Assembly (NCBI RefSeq): GCF_000287055.2
Contig: NZ_AJYQ02000117.1
Location: 1-64,000, forward strand
Length of the DNA stretch: 64,000 nt
Direction of reading: 5' to 3'
Source of the DNA: Vibrio genomosp. F10 str. ZF-129
Lineage (GTDB): Bacteria; Pseudomonadota; Gammaproteobacteria; Enterobacterales; Vibrionaceae
Below the pieces are notes generated by a model. That model searched no databases. It saw only the letters and a program-made list of their open reading frames with translations, and was not told the DNA's origin. Positions 1-8,910 of the stretch are shown here, one piece after another. The position numbers and the translations under genes were made by a program. Each line of letters opens with the position of its first letter. Position 1 is the stretch's first letter.

Positions 1-20
1 GCCAATTGGCGGTTTTTTTA
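1..20 (+). terminator. Right half of a probable rho-independent terminator at the window edge
   Basis: The window opens with a short self-complementary run (GCC AATT GGC) followed by GG and seven T. This looks like the 3' arm and U-tract of a terminator for a rightward gene outside the window. The left arm is cut off, so stem length cannot be judged. Confidence 0.4.
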
Positions 21-66
21 AGGATAAGATAATCCATTTCATCGGGTGGTACTGAGCCCTAATTAT

Positions 67-1398
67 TTACTCGTCATCCACTTTAGGAGCGACTTTCTTT
101 TTAGGAATAAATACGGTGTCACCCACGGCCACATTATTATGAAAGCTCTTATCACGCTTAACCGGTTTCTTTGGTGTTCTCTTTGCTTGAGGCTTAGCTT
201 TTTTGTTATCCGCTTTACCACCACGGTAATCTTTTTTCGCAGGCTTTAAGCCTTTGAACTTACCCTTCAAGCCTTCGAGCACTGAGAAACTAAGATCTTG
301 CTGAAGATACATTTCTACGCGCTTAAAACTGTCCCAGTCTTTAGGGCCAACCAAAGATACAGCATCGCCTTTGCTACCAGCTCGGCCTGTACGACCAACA
401 CGGTGAACGTATTCTTCGGTATGTTTTGGCATATCAAAGTTAATTACGTGAGTCACATTAGAAATATCCAGCCCGCGCGAAGCGATATCGGTTGTCACTA
501 GAACCTTGAATACAGCACGCTCGAACTGACTCATGATAGTGTTACGCTGAGGTTGAGTTAGGCTGCCGCTGAGTGCAATGGCTTTAAGCTTCTTCTCATT
601 CAACTTTTCAGTGAGACGTTCAGTGTCAGCACGAGTCGCGGTAAAGATGATAACTTGTTTGTATTCCGCCTCTTCGAGCACTCTATCTAAAATAGCTTCT
701 TTGTGATCTAGGTGGTCACATAAATAGAATTTCTGAGTAATGTCTTTATGTTCTTGGTTTGAAACACCCACCGAAATGCGCTTAGGGGTATCCAACATTT
801 CTGAGGCGATCTCATTAACGTCAGAATGCTCTAGTGTGGCTGAGAACATCAAAGTCTGGCGGCGACGATGCTTTGCTGCATTATGAATTTTGCGTAACTC
901 TGGCGCAAAACCAAGATCCAACATACGGTCGGCTTCATCCAGAACCAATGTATCTAACCCATCTAGATGAAGTGAGCGGTGCTCTAGGTGATCGGCCAAG
1001 CGGCCCGGCGTTGCCACAACAAACCTTGGATAACGACGAAGCGCTTTCACTTGATCATTGAAGTTCTCACCACCAACAACCAAAGCAGCCTCATAAGAAA
1101 GACCACCCAGCATCGTTTTAAGCTCTCCGTAAACCTGCCTTGCAAGCTCACGAGTTGGAGCCAGTATTAACCCTCGAGGATCCCTCGCTGAAAATGCTTT
1201 GCTCTTTAGCGCTTTATGGAGCATAGGGAGCACAAACGCTAATGTTTTACCTGAACCTGTTTTCGACGAAGCTAAAAGATCCTTACCAGCGATCGCCACC
1301 GGAATGGCTTGCTGTTGGATCTCTGTCGCTTTTCTAAAATCGTAGTGGCTGAGGTTTTTTAGTAAACGATTGTCTAAACCTAAATCTTTAAAGTGCAA
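67..1398 (-). CDS. DEAD-box ATP-dependent RNA helicase (RhlE/SrmB-like)
   Basis: A 443-residue superfamily 2 RNA helicase that should unwind or remodel RNA (ribosome assembly or mRNA decay) in the cytoplasm using ATP. Motifs in order: Q-motif region near residues 22-32, Walker A ASSKTGSGKT (43-52), PTRELA (81-86), TPGR (130-133), DEAD (154-157), SAT (186-188), and HRVGRTGRAG in the second RecA lobe. The C-terminal ~70 residues are rich in Lys and Arg, as expected for an RNA-binding tail. The start is TTG; a GGAGAG ribosome-binding sequence lies six bases upstream and no nearer ATG fits the Q-motif region. It stands alone, convergent with whatever lies left of the window. Which E. coli paralogue it matches cannot be settled by eye, so no symbol is given. 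Confidence 0.95.
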   Translation of the reverse strand: MHFKDLGLDNRLLKNLSHYDFRKATEIQQQAIPVAIAGKDLLASSKTGSGKTLAFVLPMLHKALKSKAFSARDPRGLILAPTRELARQVYGELKTMLGGLSYEAALVVGGENFNDQVKALRRYPRFVVATPGRLADHLEHRSLHLDGLDTLVLDEADRMLDLGFAPELRKIHNAAKHRRRQTLMFSATLEHSDVNEIASEMLDTPKRISVGVSNQEHKDITQKFYLCDHLDHKEAILDRVLEEAEYKQVIIFTATRADTERLTEKLNEKKLKAIALSGSLTQPQRNTIMSQFERAVFKVLVTTDIASRGLDISNVTHVINFDMPKHTEEYVHRVGRTGRAGSKGDAVSLVGPKDWDSFKRVEMYLQQDLSFSVLEGLKGKFKGLKPAKKDYRGGKADNKKAKPQAKRTPKKPVKRDKSFHNNVAVGDTVFIPKKKVAPKVDDE

Positions 1399-1809
1399 AG
1401 GACTCTCCAGTTAATAACTATATACTCCCATTTATGGTCAATGCGCATACGCTCTAACACTAGGGAAAACAAAAACGCGATATAATACCGTGAAACAGGC
1501 TAGTATAGATATAGATCACACAAAATTAATCTGAATCTCGAGTTCATTAGCCCTTCTAATTTCATATATTCAAATCAAAGTGCTTTTATCTAGACTCAAG
1601 TATTATGTGAATAAATTAGATGAGCTTTGTCTCTTAAATGTGAGATATCTCCATTTTTTTTTGCTAATTACTTAAATTCTGGGCTTTTTTTGACGTTCTT
1701 TAACTAGGAGTTCTGTTAAATTGTTACTACAATTTACTTCGTCACTATATTGTTATAGAAATTTATAGGGCGAATCTTCGAAGACAACGATAATTTAAGG
1801 AATTTATAT
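1399..1809. other. Gene-free divergent region between the helicase and lpp
   Basis: This 411-base AT-rich stretch must hold promoters for both flanking genes. A TATAAT hexamer occurs at 1481-1486, but no good -35 is in place on either strand. A run of T after a short GAGATATCTC palindrome near 1645-1665 could end an upstream transcript, but the stem is weak. No convincing ORF is seen. Confidence 0.5.
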
Positions 1810-2076
1810 ATGAACAAGATGTTAATCGCAGCTGCAGCATCGTCAGTACTTCTTCTTGCAGGTTGTGCTACACCTGATCAAGAAACAATGGCAAAAATGG
1901 ATGACATGAACAGCCAACTGACTCAACTTCAAGACGATGTTTCATCACTAAAAAGCGAACATGCGATGCTAAAATCTGAAGCTCAAAAAGCGAAAGAAGC
2001 AGTGATGGCAGCGAAAGAAGAAGCTGATCGTGCAAACGAACGTATTGATAACATTGCCCAGTCTTACACCAAGTAA
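1810..2076 (+). CDS. lpp: Lpp-family major outer membrane lipoprotein (Braun-type)
   Basis: An 88-residue lipoprotein precursor. The signal peptide ends in a lipobox (LLAGC, Cys19), so the mature protein is lipidated and sorted to the outer membrane. The rest is one continuous heptad-repeat helix (alanine, leucine and methionine at a/d positions) that should form a trimeric coiled coil. It ends in ...SYTK with a C-terminal lysine, the residue that L,D-transpeptidases join to peptidoglycan in Lpp proteins. The next gene on the opposite strand encodes such a transpeptidase. An AAGGAA sequence precedes the ATG, and a strong terminator follows. By family knowledge it tethers the outer membrane to the cell wall. 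Confidence 0.93.
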   Translation: MNKMLIAAAASSVLLLAGCATPDQETMAKMDDMNSQLTQLQDDVSSLKSEHAMLKSEAQKAKEAVMAAKEEADRANERIDNIAQSYTK

Positions 2077-2103
2077 AACATTCAGCGTCATATGTTATTA
2101 AAT

Positions 2104-2132
2104 AAAGGCCAATCTATCTGATTGGCCTTTTT
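2104..2132 (+). terminator. Rho-independent terminator after lpp
   Basis: Ten-base stem AAAGGCCAAT / ATTGGCCTTT with a 7-base loop, followed by T residues. It lies 28 bases after the lpp stop, and the leading A run lets it also serve the convergent L,D-transpeptidase gene. Confidence 0.9.
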
Positions 2133-2156
2133 ATTATTCAGTTACTTTGATTCTAT

Positions 2157-3068
2157 TTATTGGCGGGCTTCATACAGGTTGGCCCCAACGACCTCAATCG
2201 GCACCCCATTTTGTGCCAAAACCGCCGCTCGGGCTTTGCCATCAGAAATCTTAAATTCATCCAGCCACCAGGTTAATTCTTGCGGTAACAACAAAGCCTT
2301 CTTGCTACCGTCATTTCGTGTTAGTGGCTCGTGGGCTTCTAAAAACACACTGCGATCCGGCTCCAAAGCGATTTTAATGGGTTCATCAATGATTTTAACC
2401 GGTACGCCAGTGTTTACTTGATTAAACAACCACTCGATATCCTTAGGATCCATGCGAATACACCCCGAGCTTACTCTTAACCCAATACCAAAATTCTTAT
2501 TCGTTCCATGGATGAGATAATCCCCCGCACCATAAGCCAGTCGAAGTGCATACTCCCCTAGTGGATTTTCAGGCCCAGCAGGCACCACGCGCGGTAGTTC
2601 AATCCCCTTTGCCAAATACTCTTTACGAATAGACTCTGGCGGCGTCCAAGTTGGGTTTGCACGCATTTGGCTAATGCGTGTTTCCATTTCTGGCGTGTCT
2701 CTGCCAATCTTGCCAATTCCGACCGGGAAAATATGAACAAGGTCAGCGTTTGGATCGAAATAATAGAGACGCAGTTCAGCCAAATTAATCACAATCCCTT
2801 CATAATTAACTTGAGGTAGAATCACCTGAGAAGGAATAGTCAGCACATGGTCAACCTGTGGAAGAAACGGATCAACCCCCTTGTTAGCGGCCATTAAAGA
2901 CAAAAAGCCAACATCGTATTGCTTTGCTATATCGGCAAGGCTCTCACCTTCATTGATCGCATGGTATTGAATTCTACCAACAATACTGCTCCCTTCCGGC
3001 GGTAAATCATACGTTGCAGAAAATGCTGATGCACTCACTAGGCACAATGCCGCTAACCGATACCACAT
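2157..3068 (-). CDS. L,D-transpeptidase (YkuD/ErfK family) with LysM-like domain
   Basis: A 303-residue periplasmic enzyme. It has a cleavable signal peptide (residues 1 to about 18), a LysM-like peptidoglycan-binding segment (about 38-80, around HAINEGESLADIAKQYDV), then a YkuD catalytic domain (about 90-230) with the H-G-T-N and SSGCIRM motifs; the cysteine in SSGCIRM is the catalytic nucleophile. Family members make 3-3 peptidoglycan crosslinks or join Lpp to the wall. The position next to, and convergent with, lpp suggests the Lpp-linking role (E. coli ErfK/YbiS/YcfS type), but which reaction it performs is an inference. Length is typical of the Lpp-attaching group. Confidence 0.93.
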   Translation of the reverse strand: MWYRLAALCLVSASAFSATYDLPPEGSSIVGRIQYHAINEGESLADIAKQYDVGFLSLMAANKGVDPFLPQVDHVLTIPSQVILPQVNYEGIVINLAELRLYYFDPNADLVHIFPVGIGKIGRDTPEMETRISQMRANPTWTPPESIRKEYLAKGIELPRVVPAGPENPLGEYALRLAYGAGDYLIHGTNKNFGIGLRVSSGCIRMDPKDIEWLFNQVNTGVPVKIIDEPIKIALEPDRSVFLEAHEPLTRNDGSKKALLLPQELTWWLDEFKISDGKARAAVLAQNGVPIEVVGANLYEARQ

Positions 3069-3393
3069 GACCTGATCCTTTCAATGCTAATTATTAAAAT
3101 CATAACTCATTAACGATATGGTTTCTCCCTTGAAGTTACTTTCCGGTGGCGAAGCGTATTCTCTGACCAAAACGTGAACAATGGCCCAATCAAATCGATT
3201 GCCTTACCGCTTTCAACATATTTAGTTATCAATACCCGCTATTCTGCTCGCTTTAGGTAAATATGTGATGAACTTCTCAAGGGCTATGACTATTACTCGC
3301 TAAAATTGCCCCAACAGAATCAGAACGATTCAACAAAATTGGTAATTTAGGATGAAACCGTCCATAAATACCCGTTAACTTTGGAGAATAACA
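3069..3393. other. Divergent intergenic region upstream of deoD
   Basis: A 325-base region between the transpeptidase and deoD starts. Apart from the possible CRP site at 3264-3279 and a good ribosome-binding sequence before deoD (TTTGGAG), nothing else stands out. Confidence 0.5.
3264..3279 (+). promoter_or_regulatory. Candidate CRP (cAMP receptor protein) site upstream of deoD
   Basis: TGTGA-N6-TCTCA matches the CRP consensus TGTGA-N6-TCACA in nine of ten defined positions. It lies about 115 bases before the deoD ATG. CRP control of nucleoside catabolism genes is established in enteric bacteria; the assignment here is by motif only. Confidence 0.4.
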
Positions 3394-4104
3394 ATGGCTA
3401 CCCCTCATATTAATGCTCAACTTGGTGATTTCGCAGAAACTGTTTTGATGCCTGGTGATCCTTTACGTGCTAAGTACATTGCAGACACTTTTTTAGATGA
3501 CGTAAAGCAAGTATGTGACGTACGTAATATGTTCGGTTACACAGGCACTTACAAAGGCAAAAAAGTATCGGTGATGGGCCATGGTATGGGTATTCCATCG
3601 TGCTGCATTTATGTTCACGAACTGATTGCTGAATTTGGTGTGAAAAATGTGATTCGTGTGGGTAGCTGTGGCGCAGTGCGTGATGATGTTAAATTGATGG
3701 ATGTCGTTATTGGTATGGGCGCATCAACCGATTCTAAAGTAAACCGTATTCGTTTTAACAACCACGATTTTGCAGCGATTGCAGATTTTGGTCTTCTAGA
3801 AGAATCCGTAAAACAAGCTCGTATTCAAGATGTACCGGTCAAAGTTGGTAACGTATTCTCTGCGGATCTTTTCTACACACCTGAAGCTGATATTTTTGAA
3901 AAAATGGAGAAATTAGGCATTTTAGGGGTGGATATGGAAGCTGCAGGTATCTATGGCGTAGCCGCCGATCTTGGTGCCAAAGCCCTGACCATTCTAACCG
4001 TTTCAGACCATATCATTCGCGGAGAAAAGCTCAGTTCAGAAGACCGCCAAAAATCATTCAACGATATGATGAAAGTAGCATTAGAGACAGCTATCAATAT
4101 CTAG
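3394..4104 (+). CDS. deoD: Purine-nucleoside phosphorylase, DeoD type
   Basis: A 236-residue hexameric-type purine nucleoside phosphorylase that splits purine (deoxy)nucleosides with phosphate into base and (deoxy)ribose-1-phosphate. Family motifs are present: [12 protein letters not shown] near the start, [36 protein letters not shown] and the catalytic SDHI. Length equals E. coli DeoD. It stands alone, not in a deoCABD operon, and is followed by a zinc-ribbon/transposase-like gene only about 60 bases away. In some vibrios there is a second deoD on chromosome 1; that cannot be checked here. Confidence 0.96.
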   Translation: MATPHINAQLGDFAETVLMPGDPLRAKYIADTFLDDVKQVCDVRNMFGYTGTYKGKKVSVMGHGMGIPSCCIYVHELIAEFGVKNVIRVGSCGAVRDDVKLMDVVIGMGASTDSKVNRIRFNNHDFAAIADFGLLEESVKQARIQDVPVKVGNVFSADLFYTPEADIFEKMEKLGILGVDMEAAGIYGVAADLGAKALTILTVSDHIIRGEKLSSEDRQKSFNDMMKVALETAINI

Positions 4105-4116
4105 TTCATCATAAAG

Positions 4117-4143
4117 CCGACTACAGAGCTACTCTGTAGTCGG
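4117..4143 (+). terminator. Strong stem-loop after deoD lacking a U-tract
   Basis: A perfect 12-base stem (CCGACTACAGAG / CTCTGTAGTCGG) with a 3-base loop. It is followed by TCAATTC, not a T run, so it may be a weak terminator or an RNA-stabilising hairpin. The start of the next gene lies only about 20 bases beyond. Confidence 0.55.
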
Positions 4144-4164
4144 TCAATTCTCGAGGGGGTGATT

Positions 4165-5634
4165 GTGTCTGACGGCAAGCTACCAAAGGAAGCTGTAGGG
4201 TTACAACTCAACTTTTGTAAAACATTGGCGTGTGACAACTTTGGATTGAGCAACGCAGAACGGTATGTTCTGCAACATACGAATCCTAAACGACCAGCGA
4301 TGGTATGCCGTGAATGTGGCGCCTTCCCCCCCTTACTTAATAACCAAGAAGTTCTAAATGAACTTCAGCGGCTTCAGCATCTCCATAGTGAAGGGCTACC
4401 CGCTTGTCGTAACCAAGATTGCGACAACTTCGACCTCTCTGTCCATACTCATAAGACCCTCTATCATGCTTTTGGTTACAGCGGTGATCGGCAACGATAC
4501 CGATGCAAAGCTTGCCAATCTACTTTTGTCGATAAATGGTCTGGTGGGAACAAAAATCTCTCATTCCAAGAAAATTTGCTTGGGCTATTGTTCATGAGTT
4601 ATTCGGTGCGTGAAATCTGCCGAAAACTCAATATTAATCCCAAAACCTTTTATGACCATGTCGAGCATATTGCCAGCCGATGTCGTCGAAAATTGGCAAT
4701 GATTGACGCTAGATGGATGAAACACAGCGACAGTTATCAACTCGCGTCAGATTATGTTGCACTGCAACCTAATAGCGACAACGGAGTGATATGGATTGCA
4801 ACCGGCGAAGCCAATACCGGTTATATTCTATGTCAGCACGTCAACTACTCGGCTCAAGAACAAGCTGAGGGGTCGATTGATCATGACCCATATACCACAC
4901 CCGCGCGATTCGTTTCAAAAAAGCACTCATCAGAAGCAAATGAAGCTGCAATCAATACCAATCAACCTCTCAGAGCACGTATTGACCAAAAATATCAAAC
5001 GATTCTGGCCAGAGGAAATGTTGAAGACCCTATGGGTAACCTTAGTCACTTTAATTACCCTTCGAAAGGCGCTTTAGTTCGTGCTCCTTATACTTCATAT
5101 GCACACTACTTACATATACTAGAACTCTGCGACGACAATAAACGTTTGAGCGTATTTATGCCTCAAGATCCACTACTTCGCTCAGCAGCACTCAGTGTCT
5201 GCGTCTCTCGCATCAAACGCCAAAATGTTGACTTAATGTATGTTGAAGAAGATTCAAATTGGAAAAATATAGAACACAGCCAAAAAGTCGATATTGTTCA
5301 TATGGGATGGTGGCGCGATCGTTGGGCTATTGCCAACCAAGCCGATAGCGCCAAAGGTATCTGTTATCTTGCAGGCAACAAACCAGACCCAACTCATTGG
5401 TTACAAAACGCTTCTATCCATCACACTTCATTTTACCAGCAACGTTTTCAGCTGTTATTTGCGAGTTTTATTAACGAGCCGAGACGAAAATTGCGCCCTG
5501 GTGGCATTCTTCCTATGCTCGATATTTTTAGAGCATGGCATAATTTATGCTATCAAGATAAGCAAGGGAAAACCGCGGCACAGAACCTTGGGCTATCCGA
5601 ACTGCCACTGACTTTAAGGGATCTACTCTCCTAA
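4165..5634 (+). CDS. Zinc-ribbon / HTH protein resembling a domesticated IS transposase
   Basis: About 489 residues. The N-terminal ~130 residues have paired cysteine motifs (CRECG; CRNQDCDNF; then YRCKACQSTF), the last block closely resembling the IS1 InsA zinc-binding motif. Next is a helix-turn-helix (VREICRKLNINPKTFYDHV, about residues 150-168), then a long domain with DYVAL and GVIWIATGE strands that could be a decayed RNase-H/DDE fold. No terminal inverted repeats or target duplications were seen, so it is not an obvious mobile element. A GTG at 4165 is preferred because GAGGGGG lies 5 bases upstream; the upstream GTG at 4159 overlaps that sequence. It could be a DNA-binding regulator; the function is unknown. 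Confidence 0.8.
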   Translation: MSDGKLPKEAVGLQLNFCKTLACDNFGLSNAERYVLQHTNPKRPAMVCRECGAFPPLLNNQEVLNELQRLQHLHSEGLPACRNQDCDNFDLSVHTHKTLYHAFGYSGDRQRYRCKACQSTFVDKWSGGNKNLSFQENLLGLLFMSYSVREICRKLNINPKTFYDHVEHIASRCRRKLAMIDARWMKHSDSYQLASDYVALQPNSDNGVIWIATGEANTGYILCQHVNYSAQEQAEGSIDHDPYTTPARFVSKKHSSEANEAAINTNQPLRARIDQKYQTILARGNVEDPMGNLSHFNYPSKGALVRAPYTSYAHYLHILELCDDNKRLSVFMPQDPLLRSAALSVCVSRIKRQNVDLMYVEEDSNWKNIEHSQKVDIVHMGWWRDRWAIANQADSAKGICYLAGNKPDPTHWLQNASIHHTSFYQQRFQLLFASFINEPRRKLRPGGILPMLDIFRAWHNLCYQDKQGKTAAQNLGLSELPLTLRDLLS

Positions 5635-5779
5635 AAAGGCTTTTCCTTAAAAAAACAAGTGAACTACACCGTAGTTTTCGTTTTATATTAGTGAGGTAGT
5701 ATATACTTGTGTAAGTTAGTTAGTGCTAAAACACACAAGGCTATTATAATTGTTTTAAAGGATTTAGACCTCATTATCA

Positions 5780-7288
5780 TTGAGTAGGGATACCGTAGAT
5801 TTGGATAAAACTCAGCACCTTTTAGAAGTTGAAATTGAACAGCTTAAAGCTCGAATCGAATCTGAGCCGGAAAAGGTATTGGTGGCAGCTGAGCAGTGTT
5901 ATCTTCGAGCAACACAAACTCAGTTTCAAGAGGGCACCATACAAAGCTTGATCATCATGGCTCGATGTTCGTGGTGCTTAATGGATTACCGTAAAGGGCT
6001 TAAATTCATCAAAGAAGCCTACCAGTATCAAAATTCACTCGATACCGACGACTATCTTCCTGAAATTTTACATATCCACGCCCTACAATTCTGGGGACAA
6101 GCAAAGTACTATTCCGCTCAGCAATATTGGATTAACGCACTTGAGCAAGCCTCACTGGTTGATGAAGTTGAAATTCAAATTGAGTGCCTTATCGGTCTAG
6201 GCAACGTTTGGCGCATCACTCATGAATACCAACTGGCCAGCTCAACTCATGAACTCGCGGTAAAAGTCGCCAACAACATGAGGATTGACTGGCTCGAGGG
6301 CAAAGCTCGAATCTTACTCGCTTGGGATCTTTACCTACTCAATAATTTCGTCGAAATGCTGACGGTGCTTGACGGTGCAGAAGAGGTACTGAAAGATCAC
6401 TACGATAAAACATGGACCGCAGAAGTCTGGGACTTTCGAGGCCTGGCATTACTGGGGCTAGAGCGATTAGAAGATGCCGAAATAGCCACAAATACTGCCC
6501 ATGACTTAGCGATTAAAAATGATCTCGTCTGGATGAAGGCGCACTCTTACATCAGTCGAGCACGACTAGAGCTCCTCAGGAAAAACCCAGAAAAAGCCAC
6601 AAAATTACTCATTGATGCCGAAATGTCCGCCACTAAATTTGATAATGGTGAGCTACTGTCTCAAATCTGTTTCCAACAATCCCTAGTAGCAGAGCAAAGC
6701 AATAATCACGAACAAGCGTTTATTGCGTTTAAAAAGTACCGAAAACATTCACTCGAAATGCTGCGGGAACAAACCGCGCGTATAGGCCTTGATAAAGCTC
6801 GTACTTCGAAAAGACAACTTGAGCAACGTGCTCGTAAATTGATCAACAGAATTCGTGGACAGCATGAATTTGACCCAGAAAAACACTTAACGAACATGGT
6901 CTCCGAGACTTACTGGTGGGAACAACTCGTCTTATTTAAAACCGAGCTGAAACGCTCCAATCATGCCATCATCATTATCCAGCATGAAGACAATGCCTAC
7001 TTGGAAGTCTGCACCGAAATAGCACACTCTCTGTGTAACAAACAAGATCTCCTTTCTCGTCTTAGCAGCGATCGAATCGCCCTTTTACTCAGTGACAAAG
7101 ACGACGTAGCAACAGATGTTTTTCAAATACTAGCAAAAATGATTGAGATCTATCCTTGGCAACGAAAAGGCCTTAAAAGTCGCTTACCTAAGGTTATTCT
7201 ACAAGACATTCTAACCTTCCCGTTTACGTTAGAGCAACTCGTACAAAGCCAAGAAAAGGAGGTATCCCATGGAAATGCTCATCAATAA
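5780..7288 (+). CDS. TPR protein with a degenerate (inactive) GGDEF domain
   Basis: A 502-residue soluble protein. Residues about 25-335 are helical repeats of TPR type (repeating ALxxxG/A, LGNVW, RGLALLGLE patterns), then a charged coiled-coil linker (about 335-365), then a C-terminal domain that aligns with GGDEF domains: FDPEKHL... matches the TDPLTDLHNRR start and DLLSRLSSDRIALLLSDKD matches the D-x-x-x-R-x-GGDEF-x-x-LL stretch. The signature itself is SSDRI, so no diguanylate cyclase activity is expected. Start is TTG; an AAGGA lies somewhat far upstream (17 bases) and no in-frame ATG is nearby. Its last 20 bases overlap the next gene, a TPR protein with an intact GGDEF, so the two are surely co-translated and probably work together. 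Confidence 0.88.
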   Translation: MSRDTVDLDKTQHLLEVEIEQLKARIESEPEKVLVAAEQCYLRATQTQFQEGTIQSLIIMARCSWCLMDYRKGLKFIKEAYQYQNSLDTDDYLPEILHIHALQFWGQAKYYSAQQYWINALEQASLVDEVEIQIECLIGLGNVWRITHEYQLASSTHELAVKVANNMRIDWLEGKARILLAWDLYLLNNFVEMLTVLDGAEEVLKDHYDKTWTAEVWDFRGLALLGLERLEDAEIATNTAHDLAIKNDLVWMKAHSYISRARLELLRKNPEKATKLLIDAEMSATKFDNGELLSQICFQQSLVAEQSNNHEQAFIAFKKYRKHSLEMLREQTARIGLDKARTSKRQLEQRARKLINRIRGQHEFDPEKHLTNMVSETYWWEQLVLFKTELKRSNHAIIIIQHEDNAYLEVCTEIAHSLCNKQDLLSRLSSDRIALLLSDKDDVATDVFQILAKMIEIYPWQRKGLKSRLPKVILQDILTFPFTLEQLVQSQEKEVSHGNAHQ

Positions 7289-8849
7289 AATATCTGATTC
7301 TGGGTTAGATGCCTCCTCTGTTACTGGTGAAGAAGCGATCATTTTTTGGAATCATGTACGACAGCACATTGCGACCACAAGCGAAGAAAAAGCCCAAACC
7401 TATATTATCAGTGCTGAATATCGTGCTGAGCTGAACCAGATTCAAGCGTGCATTGATGAACTGCGCCTCGCACTAGAGCAACTTCAACTTCCCAAAGACG
7501 CTGAATCGATTTTATCGGTCAAAAATAGTCTGAGTGAACATCTTGTTGATATCGGTGATTACTCAGCGGCACTAGCCGAGTATTCCTCTGCTTCCTCTAT
7601 TGCCGTAGAACATGGATTTATCGATCATTACGCCTTGTCTATCCTTGGGATGGGGAATCTATGTGACGCCTATGGAGATCACAGTCGAGCGTTACGTTAC
7701 TACCAAAAAATCGACGGCATTGATCATGCGATTTCGAGCCGCTCTCTTCGTTTACGATACAAGCTCTACATGTTGTCTTGTTTTATTGAGCTAGGGCGAT
7801 TGGCCGCAGCAAACGATCTTATTCGAGAGTGTGAAGAATTAAGTATTTTAGTCAGCAATAAAATCCTGGCAGGTCAAATTCATCTCTATCAAGCAAAACT
7901 GTACCGGCAACAAGGGAGAAGCGATGAAGCTTTACTCTCTATCGCGAACATTCAGTACAGCTCAGGTAACATTCAGTCAGCCTGGCTATCTAACATGATT
8001 CGCCTTGAATTGGCGTATTGTCTAGGTGATATCAACAGGCCTCAGCTAGCCAACCTTGTCTTGCATAACGCGAGTAAACGTATTACGGCGAATGCCACGC
8101 CGATTTTATCCAAACGATTGTTTGATACATTAAGTGATGTCAGTGAAATTCAAGGCGATTTCGAACAAGCATTGAAGTACCAGAAGAAAGGCTATCGTAT
8201 TGAGTCGGACTTAATGAAGAACATCCCAATTACAGAATTGGGAGCGAGCCAATTACGTCGCTTATCGCGTTATGAATTACAGCTTAAGCTCATTCTATCC
8301 GAGATAGAAAACCGTGAATTGAAAGAAACAACCGAGAACCAGAAAAACACGGTTAAAAAACTTCAACAGGATGTCTTCACTGACCCACTGACCGACCTGC
8401 ATAATCGACGTTGGTTAGATGTAAAGCTCAAAGACTTGCTATTGCACGAAACCCCTTTTTCTTTAATGGTTATCGATATCGACCACTTCAAATCGATTAA
8501 CGATGAACTCAGCCACTTAGTCGGGGATAAGGCCATTGTTAATGTGTCCCATGAATTATCCGCTTACTTTCGCTTCCGCGGTGCCTCTTGTGTTCGCTTT
8601 GGTGGCGAAGAGTTTTTGGTCATTCTAGAGAAATCCACACTCGAACAAGCGGAAATGCATGCGCAAAACTATCGCGAGAGAATTTTTCAATTTGGGTGGA
8701 AAGAAATTCTTGGTGAACGAGGGCTAACCGTGAGTATCGGCGTTACCCTTCATCGGGAAGGTGAAAATACCCAGCGAACCTTCTATCGCGCGGATAAAGC
8801 GCTTTACCGGGCTAAAGCGAATGGTCGAAACCAAGTATGTACCGAATAA
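7269..8849 (+). CDS. TPR-repeat diguanylate cyclase (GGDEF)
   Basis: A 526-residue soluble protein with TPR repeats over residues ~40-340, a coiled-coil linker (about 345-370, ENRELKETTENQKNTVKKLQ), then a GGDEF domain (about 372-526) with TDPLTDLHNRR, DIDHFKSIND and RFGGEEF. The catalytic GGEEF is intact, so it should make cyclic di-GMP from GTP. The inhibitory RxxD site is missing (the matching positions are F and A), so product inhibition through that site is not expected. A near-perfect ribosome-binding sequence AAGGAGGT lies inside the end of the upstream pseudo-GGDEF gene. No membrane segments were seen; the TPR part is the likely input domain. Confidence 0.95.
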   Translation: MEMLINKISDSGLDASSVTGEEAIIFWNHVRQHIATTSEEKAQTYIISAEYRAELNQIQACIDELRLALEQLQLPKDAESILSVKNSLSEHLVDIGDYSAALAEYSSASSIAVEHGFIDHYALSILGMGNLCDAYGDHSRALRYYQKIDGIDHAISSRSLRLRYKLYMLSCFIELGRLAAANDLIRECEELSILVSNKILAGQIHLYQAKLYRQQGRSDEALLSIANIQYSSGNIQSAWLSNMIRLELAYCLGDINRPQLANLVLHNASKRITANATPILSKRLFDTLSDVSEIQGDFEQALKYQKKGYRIESDLMKNIPITELGASQLRRLSRYELQLKLILSEIENRELKETTENQKNTVKKLQQDVFTDPLTDLHNRRWLDVKLKDLLLHETPFSLMVIDIDHFKSINDELSHLVGDKAIVNVSHELSAYFRFRGASCVRFGGEEFLVILEKSTLEQAEMHAQNYRERIFQFGWKEILGERGLTVSIGVTLHREGENTQRTFYRADKALYRAKANGRNQVCTE

Positions 8850-8910
8850 CAAGCGTAACAAATGGCCTCTGCTATTCCTTCCAATCTAGCCTAGCTTCTG
8901 GTTTTAGCGG

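Noticed and set aside
1640..1670. T run after GAGATATCTC as a terminator of a small RNA upstream of lpp
   Set aside because: The palindrome is too short and no -35/-10 pair fits the TATAAT at 1481.
4159..5634. Intact insertion sequence around the zinc-ribbon gene
   Set aside because: No inverted terminal repeats or target duplication were seen at either side.
5780..7288. Active diguanylate cyclase in the first TPR gene
   Set aside because: The signature is SSDRI and the metal-binding aspartates of the first strand are also missing.
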